A DNA stretch of 64,000 nucleotides from Drosophila miranda (Eukaryota; Arthropoda; Insecta; Diptera; Drosophilidae). Of the stretch, positions 55,490 through 64,000 are shown piece by piece. The stretch is from NCBI RefSeq assembly GCF_003369915.1, contig NW_022881603.1, forward strand, positions 1,860,001 through 1,924,000. The letters are read 5' to 3'. Within the stretch, counting starts at the first letter, position 1. Every line of letters starts with the position of its first letter. A program made the position numbers and the translations under genes. The notes below the pieces were generated by a model. That model was given only the letters and a program-made list of their open reading frames with translations, ran no database searches and was not told the origin of the DNA.

Positions 55490-56634
55490 CATATTGAATG
55501 TATGAAAAGCGAATCGAGACCTGTCAAGTTTTTACTTAAGACTTGTTGTGCAACTAAGAAAAAGTGATAATACCAACATTGAAGGAAACGATGTTGGAGT
55601 AGTGAATAATATTTTGCATTCAATGTTTAGAAGTTCGTCCGTATATTTAAATAATATTTTGGTTTCTCAGAGTGATAATAACTATCATTATAGATCGTAT
55701 TTGCAAACGATTTTAAACTATGGTAGTGATGCCAGTGAAAGTCACTTAGCCACTCAAGGCTATTATCCTAATTATGGTAAATTAATATCTGGTAGATACG
55801 TTAACACCGATGGATCCATTATGCTCAAAAATATTTTTCAAAACAGTAATAAGGTTGAACTATTCGGAAAAGTTCATGGAGATATATTTAATCAACCAAA
55901 ACTGCTTATAAATAATGTAGATTTGAGGATTACTTTTAACATTGAAAAAACAGCATTTTATTTAATGGAATCTGAAACTGAATCAAATCTTAAAATATTG
56001 GAGGCCCAACTATTCATGAACCACATAACTATTAATCCGAGCATTTTATTGGCTCATCATCATGTTTTACAAACTAAAAATGCCATTTATCCATACAGCA
56101 AAGTTCAAGTAAAATCATTTACAATATATCCAGGAAATAATACATTATCAATTTACAATGCAGTTATTGGACAGCTTCCCAATTTTTTGGCTTTTTGCAT
56201 GGTAAAAAACAAATCATATTCTGGAAATCGGGAATTAAACCCCTTCCATTTTGATCATTTTAAAAATTCAAAAATTGGTTAATGGAGTACAAGTACCTTC
56301 GCAGGCACTTGAGTTTGATTTCTCGAACTCTGAAAATGCTCAAAGCTCTAGAGGATATAATATGCTATTCAGATCAAGTGGAATAAAACATTATGATCGA
56401 GGCTTACAAATTACAAAGGAAATTTTTGATAAAAATAGTTTTATATTAGCATTTGACCTAACTGCAGACCATCACAATTCAACTGTATGCTCAAATTTAA
56501 TATCACAAGGAGCCATCCGAATTGAAGGACGATTTTCGGAGCCTCTTACAGAAGCAGTTACTTGTCTGGTATTCTGTGAATATGACTCAATGATTGATGT
56601 TGATAAACATAGAAATATTCGTGTTCTATTGTAA
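55490..56634 (+). pseudogene. Polinton major capsid protein (double jelly-roll) region
   Basis: About 380 codons of a hexon-like capsid protein across adjacent open stretches, between the core-like gene and the protease as in other Polintons. Recognisable segments include SSVYLNNILVSQSDNNYHYR, YLQTILNYG and LDFSNSENAQSSRGYNMLFR-like text. It appears broken in one or two places. Confidence 0.75.
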
Positions 56635-56636
56635 AA

Positions 56637-57095
56637 ATGAATACATTGCAAATCGATAAGTTGCTTTCCAAGCATTCAAAAACAAAAACAATTTTTAAAG
56701 GAGTTTATCCCTCTGATCAGCTGCCTCAAGTAATTTCGAAATATCCTGCTTTAATAATAGCAAACACAGATTCTTCAAGCCATTCAGGAACTCATTGGGT
56801 TGCTTTTTACTTTGAAAACAAATATTCAGCAGAATTTTTTGATTCATATGGTCAATATCCCCAAAATAAAGAATTTTTAAAAATATTAAGGAAAAATTCC
56901 ACAAAGTTTACATTTAATAAACAACTACTGCAAGGTTATTTTTCAAATACATGCGGTCATTACTGTATCCTATATGGAATATTTAAAAGCAGCAAAAAAA
57001 CATTAAATTGTTTTTTAAAACAATTTAAGAAAAATGATTTTAACTATAATGATAAGTTAATAATAAAAATGTTTAAGAAAATTCGTTTAAAATAA
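56637..57095 (+). CDS. Adenain/Ulp1-like cysteine protease (Polinton PRO)
   Basis: 152 codons. The catalytic set is readable: His53 in GTHWVAFYFE, Asp69 in FFDSYGQ, Gln99 in LLQGYF and Cys106 in NTCGHYC. This order (H-D-Q-C) is that of adenovirus-type maturation proteases and Ulp1. The length is a little shorter than adenain. It follows the capsid gene by two bases and has an open frame. Confidence 0.88.
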   Translation: MNTLQIDKLLSKHSKTKTIFKGVYPSDQLPQVISKYPALIIANTDSSSHSGTHWVAFYFENKYSAEFFDSYGQYPQNKEFLKILRKNSTKFTFNKQLLQGYFSNTCGHYCILYGIFKSSKKTLNCFLKQFKKNDFNYNDKLIIKMFKKIRLK

Positions 57096-57675
57096 AACAC
57101 AATATTATTTCAGAGACATTTAAGATGTTTATTGATTTTTTGAGCTGGGATACAATCTTTTATTTAAGTTATAGTACTTTAACATTAGGTCTATAGCTTC
57201 TGCTTTCTTATTTGGTAGGGTATGACACAGGCATGTGTCAGGTCCGTCCGTTGCATCGTCATCACTCCAGGGGCATAGCTTATAATGAAAGCCAAACTTG
57301 GAGTACTGAAGCTCCTTTTACTCCAGATCCTCCAAAATGCTCATCAAATTTTCAAGAATTTGTACGTTCTCCTCGAAGATCATCTCCTCGAATTGCACTA
57401 AAAAAAGTTGTATTTGTTTGGCATGCATCTTGCAGCTGTCTTCTTGACTCTATTACTGATAATGATTCAAAGAGCAGGACTCTTTATATCCACGTCTTTG
57501 CTCTGTTTCCCTTATATTTTTCTTTACCCATGTATTGGAAATGATAAGTACTATATCCAGCCATCTCTTTTTTACATATGTATATTCTCAACCTTTTTGT
57601 TTATTTTTGCCTTTACATGTATAGTTGTCTCTTCTTCTCTTACATATATATATAATGGGAAATCTTTATTTACTC

Positions 57676-57987
57676 TTAACATATAAATTGGAAATGGGCA
57701 GTGCTATATCTATTCATCTCTTTTCCTTTATATATAAGATGTGAGATTCCATGCTCCTTCAACATCTTAAAGGGCGTTTTTGTGGAAAATTTGGTTACAT
57801 AACTTTTAGGTAAAAATATCCAAAGCGGTTCGTTGTCCTTATCAGTTAAATAAAGGACTACTTTATTTCCAAATGATGTTTTTTTAATTTTACATCCATT
57901 GATCTTGTACTCAAATCCTATGCACAGGTCCTCAGCCTTTGTGTATCCAACCGCCGGCTTTGTATCGTTAAGTAATTCTAAGAAAGC
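57676..57987 (-). CDS. Hypothetical protein on the opposite strand of the Polinton
   Basis: About 103 open codons on the minus strand with a clear protein-like composition: GFEYKINGCKIKKTSFGNKV, then VVLYLTD and LWIFLPKSYVTKF. A TACCTAG acceptor-like site lies at its upstream end and an ATG with GTATGT donor near 58050, so a short first exon is possible. Convergent to the capsid block, as expected for the early-gene side of a Polinton. The compact beta-rich pattern could be a small nucleic-acid-binding fold; no function is claimed. Confidence 0.5.
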   Translation of the reverse strand, partial: AFLELLNDTKPAVGYTKAEDLCIGFEYKINGCKIKKTSFGNKVVLYLTDKDNEPLWIFLPKSYVTKFSTKTPFKMLKEHGISHLIYKGKEMNRYSTAHFQFIC

Positions 57988-58442
57988 CTAGGTATATATT
58001 TGATTAAGTGCTTATCATTTTCTATATAGAGATTTAAATATTCTTACATACCATTATAGTAATAGAAACTATTCAAACTACTAATGATTTTATACTAAAT
58101 TATTTGAAAGATTGCATGATCTTTTATACTCTCATTAATTAAATTTTATACAAATGTGATCTGAGCAGATTGGTAGTTGAGTGATAATAAGTAAATGGTT
58201 TTAAAGCTGTAATGGCCAGATGTCTTAAGTCTGATTGGTGGTTGAGTAATAAGGGATGAATTATGGATACACTGCTGTATATTGGTTGAAATATTATATT
58301 TACATTTTTGGTCTTATATAACAGTCAACATGAAAAAATTATAAAACAGAACAAAATGCATAGAATTTTTGTTTATATGCTGATCACTTCCTATATAAGA
58401 ACTGTAAGTTACTGAGATAGGTTAGTTCACTTTTACTTCGAA

Positions 58443-58667
58443 ATGAGGACATTTCATTGCGAGTTGTGCTATTTAAAAACATCTTTTAGTTCCCGCAATG
58501 AACTGAAAAAACACACCTTAAAAATCCACAACTTTAGTTATTCAAAATCAAAATCATCATTTTATCGATGTTACTTATGTCCAGGAACTGAACTGTTTTG
58601 GTTGAGAATTGACTTCAATATGCATATTTTATTTAAGCATAACATGGAATTAAAGCGAAAAATATAA
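58443..58667 (+). CDS. Short C2H2 zinc-finger-like protein
   Basis: 74 codons. CELCYLKTSFSSRNELKKHT followed by KIH forms a C2H2 finger, and a second CYLC...HILFKH finger follows. A TATATAAG-like box lies near 58390 and AATAAA follows the stop. Some Polintons carry such fingers; it could also be a captured host fragment. Confidence 0.55.
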   Translation: MRTFHCELCYLKTSFSSRNELKKHTLKIHNFSYSKSKSSFYRCYLCPGTELFWLRIDFNMHILFKHNMELKRKI

Positions 58668-59365
58668 AATAAATATTCAGAAATGAAATAATCTGTGCGT
58701 TTTTAAATATAAATACCTTTACATAAATTTACCAACTAAGTATAATATGATGTAAAAATGACTCAATAAATTCATTCAACAGCATCAGTATTCTACCTGA
58801 AATCCACTTATTCTTTTTATGTAATCCTCACTTGGAAGAAACCTGTATCAAACGAATCCTATGATTCTCTTGTAATAAGAGGAAGTGAAATTCAACCAAT
58901 CAAAAGTAAAACAGCAAACATTTAAAATAAACACAAAGAATAAAATTATAATAGTAAGACATACAAATTAATTAAAACTACTTATATTAAATATACGGCG
59001 GTTCCTTATCCTTACTACTTGGCGCCACCTATCGGTGATAATGTGAACTAACTTCGATCTCAATCCTGTTTCTCAACCATGTAAAATCCTCTCAAATCGA
59101 TCCTTCGCTCATTTATATTCTCTCTCCTCCCTCTTACTGTCAATGAACCTGTTTTTACGATTGGTCCCGGGTTGCGATTCAAACAACCCTCAAACAGGTA
59201 GGTCATCCCTTTGCAATGAATCTAATGTGATAGTTAGAGGTATTTTTTAAGTGTTTCCTGAAAAACGGATTCGATGCCCTTGAATCTTTCTACTTTCTCT
59301 ATAATTTATATTCCTCCTTTGTGTACCTAACACTGTCCCATAGCCAAATGCCTATATAATAACTA

Positions 59366-60352
59366 CTCTCGCACAGCGGCAGCAGTGCCGTTATGTTTAG
59401 GGGCAGCGATAGGCCGGCGGCGGCTCGGATGACGCCCACGCAGGCGGCTGCACCGGACATGCAGCCGCGGTGCATGGACAATCAGTTCTTGGGACGGAGG
59501 CAGAGGCCCCCGCTGTTGAATGTGATGCCCTTGCCCAGCAGGAGGATGGGCTTGTCCTCGGGTGCGGTGCCGCAGTAGGCGATTTCCAAGATGATCGGCC
59601 ACCATCAAGAAGCTGTTCAAGATCTTGGACTCGATCCAGTCCATGCTGCGTACCTCCACGGATACCCCGCAGGGGCACAGGGCATCCACCGTTGACTGGG
59701 CGAAGATTGTGGGCGTCATCTGATTGGCCGGCGTATCGGCCAGGCGACGGGCCAGGTTCTGCGATTCGGCCTTGAACAGGCACCGCATCCAGGCATCCGA
59801 GTCGGGAGAGTCGTACAGCTCCAGTTTGGAAATGAGTGCGCTTGTTGGTGTTGTAGCGCCAGACGGCCAAGGCGCTCCCCTCGGCCGCCTGCTCCGCATA
59901 CTCCATCGACTCCACGAAGATATCTGTGCAGCCCTGCAGTTGAAGGGCACGAGCCCCCACGCCGGCAGCGACGCGAGCGTTCTCCATTCCCCGTCGATCA
60001 TCTCCAGGTCGTTGAAGCCGGACCCCTCCTGTCCCACGCCGACCACGGCAACCGCACGGAACTCCGCATCCACGTTCATAAAGACACGGCCTTTTCCCAG
60101 CTGGCCACTCAGGCCCGTCTCGCGTATGAGATCAGTGATCTTACCCTGGACGCGATCGTCAAACTTCTCGCCGGATGGTGTCATCTTGGGCTGGCGGTCG
60201 CCCTCCTTGGCGTACACGCCCACCACAACGCCTTTGATCACCGAGTCACATTTCTCGGCGTAGTGCCGTCGCTGTTCCACATCTCTGCGTCTGGCCAGGA
60301 ATGTGTGCTGGACACGCCTGCACAGGGCGTGCATCAAGCGTACAGACTTCAT
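59366..60352 (-). pseudogene. S-Lap1: S-Lap copy K, degraded and 3'-truncated
   Basis: Starts at the normal ATG (60350-60352) but stops at the LPLCE codons (about 59366), where Polinton-side sequence begins. It has a ~20-bp deletion near 59599 (after the MVAK segment), a 14-bp deletion near 59838 (removing RRRDRT codons) and a 1-bp loss near 59990. It is more diverged than copies A-J and retains the same altered FNSGG region. Upstream of the ATG it keeps ~85 bp of spacer before joining DINE-1 flank at about 60440. Confidence 0.88.
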
Positions 60353-60494
60353 CGCTTAATGATAGTGACAGTCCCTCGCGACAGGTTACGAAAGTTCTCT
60401 TATTTTTCAGACAGTTCCAGACAAATTTTGCTTTTTTCCGAATAAACACGAGGGGGAACGTTGTGAGTTGCTGCGGACACCGCAACTCTACAGT

Positions 60495-61573
60495 TATACC
60501 CGATACTTAGTCAGTATGGCTCTCCTCCGGCAGCCGCCGCTAATATTGAACGACACGACAAAGAATGCGTGCGAGAGAGACAGAAAATCAGTCTGATCGT
60601 GACGTCGGGCGCTGCGTAGCCACTGCAAATTGATTTCTTGCTTTTGGCTACAAAAATGATCCGATCTGATCCAGATTCAGCAATCTGATAGATATAGTCA
60701 TTATCTATGATTCTGCGTTTTTAGTTTTCTCGAATGTCCAATATTGTGGATGCAACAGATTTTCGTCCTTTGTGGGGGCGGAAGGGGGTGGGGCGAAATT
60801 TTGAGATATATGTTTTATAGTGAGATCTAACAGAAGTGCGGATACCAAATTTGGTTACTTTAGCCTTAATAGTCTCTGAGATTTGTGGATGCCCCAGATT
60901 TTCGTGCTTTGCGGGGGCGGAAGGGGGTGTGGCGAAATTTGGACACGAAACGGTCAAGGTCCGATATCACAGGAGTGTGGATACCAAATTTTGTTGCTCT
61001 GGCTCTTATATGTTCTGAGATCCTTGAACTCATATTTTGCAATTGCCAAAACCGACCATGAAACCTGTGTGTTAGAGAGAGACAGCGAGAAAGAATGAAA
61101 TTGTTTTCTTGATTCTGGCTATAATAATTATACGATCTGGTTGAGATTTTACACTCTAGAACATATAGTCATTTTCTACGACTTTGCGTTTTTGGTTTTA
61201 TCGTATCTTTAAAAATGTGGATGCCACAGATTTTCGTCCTTTGTGGGGGCGGAAGTGGGCGTGGCGAAGTTTTGAAATATTTTTGTAGCAGTGACATCAC
61301 AGAAGTCTGGATCCAAAACATCGTTGCTCTAGCTCTTATAGTCTTTGAGCACTAGGCGCTGAAGGGGACGGACAGACGGACAGACGGACGGACGGACGGA
61401 CGGACGGACGGACAGACGGACAGACAGACAGGGCTCAATCTACTCGGCTATTGATGCTGATCAAGAATATATATACTTTATGGGGTCGGAAACGATTCCT
61501 TCTGGAGGTTACACACATCCACTTTTACCACAAATCTAATATACCCCAATACTCATTTTGAGTATCGGGTATA
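60495..61573 (-). mobile_element. DINE-1 element, full length, second repeat unit
   Basis: 1079 bp with both ends. It keeps the TACTTTATGGGGTCGGAAAC segment (near 61473) that the 49975 copy has lost. GGAC tract at about 61369-61430. Confidence 0.88.
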
Positions 61574-61928
61574 AAAATGTAAATCTAAAAAATAGAGAGA
61601 ATAGATGTGCTTCCAACAGCTGATTCGAAAGGAATGAGATATCCCAAGGCTCAAGCTCTGGCAGGGAAACATTGCCAACGCCTGCTGAGATTCGAGGAAT
61701 TTATGAATTTCCGAACAAAACGAAGAATAGGTCTCCGAAGAATAGGTCTCAAATCGAGGGAAGTATTCCACAGACATACATTTATATTTCGCGTAATCAA
61801 AAGAAACAAAAGATTTATCCCTCATCGGAATCGGATTGATTTGTCGGCTTGAGGCTGCCAAAGACCTTGGCCGGTATGGCCTTTTGTTCGAAGCGCATTT
61901 TCTTCATGATGAGGCCCTCGTCATCGGT
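61574..61928 (-). pseudogene. fand: S-Lap upstream region and fand 3' end, second repeat unit
   Basis: Same remnant as 51021-51375, with identical joins to DINE-1 and Polinton on either side. The joins predate the tandem duplication. Confidence 0.85.
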
Positions 61929-62060
61929 TTTTTTTGATTGAAGCGTGTCCATTTGGGTTGAATGCTTTTGTTAAACTAAGAACTCTGACTGAATTGGGCT
62001 GTATATAAAGGAGATAGGAATCAACGACTCATTCAGTTTATTACAAAATCTCAGCCCAAC

Positions 62061-62576
62061 ATGAACACAATCGACAGGAATTCAAGCGTTATAGTTGATT
62101 TTCAATATCTCTTTGGAAATAATAAACAACTTTTTATTAAGGAATTGGCGTTTATGCAAACCGGAACAGTAACACCAAGCTTCTTTCATTTCAAACCACC
62201 ATATCATCTGAATGAATTGGATAATGAAATAATTAAACAACAAAATATTAATCGTCAAACCATAAATGGATTGGAATGGTCAGATGGTGAAAAATCATAT
62301 TTAAGTTTAGGTGAAATACTTTCACCACTAAATAGATTTAGCACCGTTATTGTACGTGGTGAAATTAAAAAAAAGTTGTTATCTAAGTATTTAACAAATA
62401 ATATTATTGATATCGATATAGGAAAAAGTCTCACATTTTATCCAAATTTTTTTACAAACTGTAGAATCCACAAAAAAATTCCTCTGAGATGTGCTCTAAA
62501 TAATTTATTTAAGCTATTTGTTATCTTGGAAAATTCTAACTACGCTATCTACTGTAATAGTGACTCATATGTTTAG
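62061..62576 (+). CDS. Polinton first-gene product, unknown function, copy 2
   Basis: 171 codons, driven by the TATA-initiator promoter just upstream. Contains FFHFKPPYHLNELD and GLEWSDGEKSYLSLGEILSP, then a LLSKYLTNNIIDIDIG region and a C-terminal CRIHKKIPLRCALNNL segment. No domain recognised. First position and strong promoter suggest an abundant product. Confidence 0.7.
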   Translation: MNTIDRNSSVIVDFQYLFGNNKQLFIKELAFMQTGTVTPSFFHFKPPYHLNELDNEIIKQQNINRQTINGLEWSDGEKSYLSLGEILSPLNRFSTVIVRGEIKKKLLSKYLTNNIIDIDIGKSLTFYPNFFTNCRIHKKIPLRCALNNLFKLFVILENSNYAIYCNSDSYV

Positions 62577-62620
62577 ATTTTCAGTTTATATTCAGCACTT
62601 GTAGTAACTAGTTGTTTAAA

Positions 62621-62761
62621 ATGGATTCATTTAAGCGTTTGTTTGAAAAGGATCCTCACAAAAGCGGATACACACAAGTTGTTTATTGTAATTATTGCGG
62701 ATCTGATAGTCACTTAGAAAAAAACTGCCCCAAAAAGCGCGATCAGGAGACGCGTAATTAG
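62621..62761 (+). CDS. CCHC zinc-knuckle peptide, copy 2
   Basis: 46 codons, ligands conserved, Ser in place of Thr before the histidine. Same spacing to the ATPase as in copy 1. Confidence 0.7.
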   Translation: MDSFKRLFEKDPHKSGYTQVVYCNYCGSDSHLEKNCPKKRDQETRN

Positions 62762-62820
62762 AATATCTTAGATGTTAGATAACATTTATAAAATATTAAT
62801 AAATAAAACATAACCCAAAA

Positions 62821-63507
62821 ATGTTTAAGCAATTTATACATCCTTTTACAATGCTTATTTGCGGACCTTCAGGATCTGGTAAGACAACGTTTTTAGAAAA
62901 TTTAATAAACAAAAGGAATGATTTGCTGAGCATTTCAATTAATCGAATAATTTGGTGTTATGGACAGGAGCATGCTAAGCCAAATTTTAATACCATCGAA
63001 TACTATAAAGGAGTTCCCGAAACAATTGAAAATGAAAATCATGAGCCTATTCTTTTAATACTAGATGACTTAATGATGGGTGCATTTAATAAAAATGTCT
63101 GTGAGCTATTTACAAAAGGATCACACCACAGGAATTTATCCGTAATAGTGGTTACACAAAATATATTTCATAAATCATCACATACTCGAGATACTTCACT
63201 AAACACAAAATACATCGTTGCGTTCAAAAATCCTAGAGATAAGCTACAATTTCAATGCTTAGCAAGACAAATTTATCCTGAAAATTCTCAGGAGCTCTTC
63301 AGAATATATAAGGAGGTGACAGATGAACCACATGGTTATTTACTTATTGATCTTACTCAGGGAATAAATGATCTCCTTAGATTTCGTACACATATTTTTA
63401 ATTCTGAGTATACGGTTTGCTTTTCAGATAAAAATGGTTTACAAAAAGAATCTAAATCGACTGAAAGAGAACAAACATTTATTGTATGTGCTCAAAAGGG
63501 CAAATAA
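62821..63507 (+). CDS. Polinton packaging ATPase, copy 2
   Basis: 228 codons, Walker A and B intact, with only a handful of amino-acid differences from copy 1 (for example Q for E in CYGQEHAK). The 3' end overlaps the X-like gene by about 74 bp. Confidence 0.88.
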   Translation: MFKQFIHPFTMLICGPSGSGKTTFLENLINKRNDLLSISINRIIWCYGQEHAKPNFNTIEYYKGVPETIENENHEPILLILDDLMMGAFNKNVCELFTKGSHHRNLSVIVVTQNIFHKSSHTRDTSLNTKYIVAFKNPRDKLQFQCLARQIYPENSQELFRIYKEVTDEPHGYLLIDLTQGINDLLRFRTHIFNSEYTVCFSDKNGLQKESKSTEREQTFIVCAQKGK

Positions 63508-63775
63508 TAAACTTCGAAATGCAATTATAAGTAATTGTGACATTGAGTTAGTATTAGTGGAGATAGTGTTGAATACTCTACGAGGAAATCATAAGATATC
63601 AAAAAAGCAACTATATGCTCTAAAAAAGTATAAAAATGCATTACGTCTTATTTCATGTCCAAAACGGTCAATAAATTCTAAGAGAAAAGTTCTCATCCAA
63701 AAAGGAGGATTTTTACCTGTTTTAATAAGTTCATTGCTTTCGGGGATTTTTGGAAAAATATTGAACAATGCTTAA
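63434..63775 (+). CDS. X-like hydrophobic virion protein (Polinton)
   Basis: 113 codons from the ATG at 63434, in a different frame overlapping the ATPase end. A basic helical region (LKRANNKLRNAI, KKQLYALKKYKNALR) is followed by a C-terminal GGFLPVLISSLLSGIFGKIL segment. A GGFLP-type amphipathic tail is known in adenovirus pX and Polinton/adintovirus X proteins. The start was chosen as the ATG that leaves a short overlap; an upstream ATG at 63368 is possible. Confidence 0.65.
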   Translation: MVYKKNLNRLKENKHLLYVLKRANNKLRNAIISNCDIELVLVEIVLNTLRGNHKISKKQLYALKKYKNALRLISCPKRSINSKRKVLIQKGGFLPVLISSLLSGIFGKILNNA

Positions 63776-64000
63776 AAATAAGCATCAATTAACCAAAGTT
63801 ATTTTAATTCATCCGAATGCATATCAAAAATTGGTAAATAATGCCCAGAAAAACGATTCAATAAATATAACGTTTTTGCCTATTTTAAATGATAAAAAAA
63901 CTAGTGACTTTAATAAATGGATTAAAATACGTCAAGAATTGTGTTACTATCAAAATAAAAAAAGAAATAAGACAATGGATATACGAACTACGCAGAACAA
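63768..64000 (+). CDS. Unknown basic Polinton protein, copy 2, partial
   Basis: Begins MLKNKHQLTKVILIHPNAYQ, overlapping the end of the X-like gene, and is open to the window edge. Same protein as at 53215. Not recognised. Confidence 0.55.
   Translation, partial: MLKNKHQLTKVILIHPNAYQKLVNNAQKNDSINITFLPILNDKKTSDFNKWIKIRQELCYYQNKKRNKTMDIRTTQN

Larger units (their letters stand above)
51376..59365 (+). mobile_element. Polinton/Maverick fossil, copy 1, partial
   Basis: About 8 kb of AT-rich sequence with the morphogenesis genes of a Polinton in plus-strand order. They are an unknown first gene, zinc-knuckle peptide, packaging ATPase, X-like hydrophobic protein, unknown basic protein, penton-like protein (tandemly duplicated), core-like protein, major capsid protein and cysteine protease. 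No polymerase B or integrase is seen, and no terminal inverted repeat was identified, so the element is partial. It is also broken, with about four visible breaks. It joins fand at the left and S-Lap copy K at the right. Near identity with copy 2 dates the duplication, not the element itself, which may be older. Confidence 0.85.
57096..59365. other. AT-rich distal part of Polinton copy 1 and junction
   Basis: Low-coding sequence after the protease. It holds a minus-strand frame at 57676-57987, a short C2H2-like frame at 58443-58667, a 7-bp inverted repeat (TGACACA/TGTGTCA) at 57223-57240, and a less AT-rich block near 58995-59230 with GGCGCCACCTATCGGTG. The element's true end is not recognisable, and S-Lap sequence begins at about 59366. 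Confidence 0.5.
49928..64000. repeat. Tandem direct repeat, period about 10.55 kb
   Basis: Sequence from 49928 reappears from about 60448. Offsets are 10520 at the start and 10553 by the Polinton genes; the difference comes mostly from a deletion in the DINE-1 tail near 50950. The unit is inverted DINE-1, S-Lap upstream region plus fand 3' end, and Polinton. S-Lap copy K closes the first unit. The second unit is cut by the window edge. The copies are nearly identical, so the duplication is recent. Confidence 0.9.
61929..64000 (+). mobile_element. Polinton/Maverick fossil, copy 2, runs off the window
   Basis: Same left junction and gene order as copy 1, up to the unknown basic protein (frame from 63776 on). 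This part looks whole, with longer first and X-like genes than copy 1. TATA/initiator at 62002-62039. The rest lies beyond the window. Confidence 0.85.

Noticed and set aside
57223-57240. TGACACA/TGTGTCA inverted repeat as an operator or terminal repeat
   Set aside because: Only 7-bp arms, isolated, not repeated at another element end.
1-64000. tRNA, rRNA or other structured RNA genes
   Set aside because: None recognised on either strand by reading; no cloverleaf or rRNA block seen.

Overview
The window looks like a stretch of Drosophila chromosome, probably from the obscura group (D. miranda or a close relative). The evidence is the DINE-1/ISY-type Helitron fragments with their (GTCY)n tracts, short introns, a Ty3/Gypsy element with a Gag-Pol frame, and multicopy pieces of two fly genes. 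These genes are fand (the SYF1/XAB2 splicing factor) and a sperm leucyl aminopeptidase (S-Lap, probably S-Lap1). The species is inferred; no search was run.

From 1 to about 47.7 kb is an amplified S-Lap array. The unit is about 3.7 kb: truncated DINE-1, last ~120 codons of fand, ~340 bp spacer, S-Lap (527 codons, no intron), and ~1 kb of 3' flank. Four units (A-D) lie on the plus strand and six (E-J) on the minus strand. They face each other across a centre at 22.3-23.9 kb made of fand fragments and the env/LTR end of an old errantivirus. Diagnostic residues show mirrored order: D matches E/F, B/C match G, and A matches H/I/J, so the array is a large palindrome. Five S-Lap copies are fully open (C, D, G, H, J); five have small frameshifts or stops (A, B, E, F, I). 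A further copy, K at 59.4-60.4 kb, is degraded and truncated. All S-Lap copies lack most M17 metal ligands, as expected for structural S-Lap pseudoenzymes of the sperm mitochondrial derivative.

A young Ty3/Gypsy element with nearly identical LTRs (7167-12602) sits in the DINE-1 upstream of unit C. A short poly(A) retrocopy was duplicated along with two minus-arm units. At 47.7-49.5 kb lies the longest fand piece. It is a non-processed pseudogene with a 62-bp intron and four in-frame stops.

From about 49.9 kb to the end is a second amplification, a tandem direct repeat with a period of about 10.55 kb. Each unit has a full-length inverted DINE-1, the S-Lap upstream region with the fand 3' end, and a Polinton/Maverick fossil. 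The fossil carries packaging ATPase, small zinc-knuckle, X-like, penton-like, core-like, capsid and cysteine-protease regions. The first unit ends in S-Lap copy K; the second runs off the window.

Taken together, the window is a testis-gene amplicon with both orientations of S-Lap close together. It resembles the X/Y co-amplified S-Lap1 families reported in D. miranda, where sense and antisense transcripts feed small-RNA silencing. Whether that happens here is inference.
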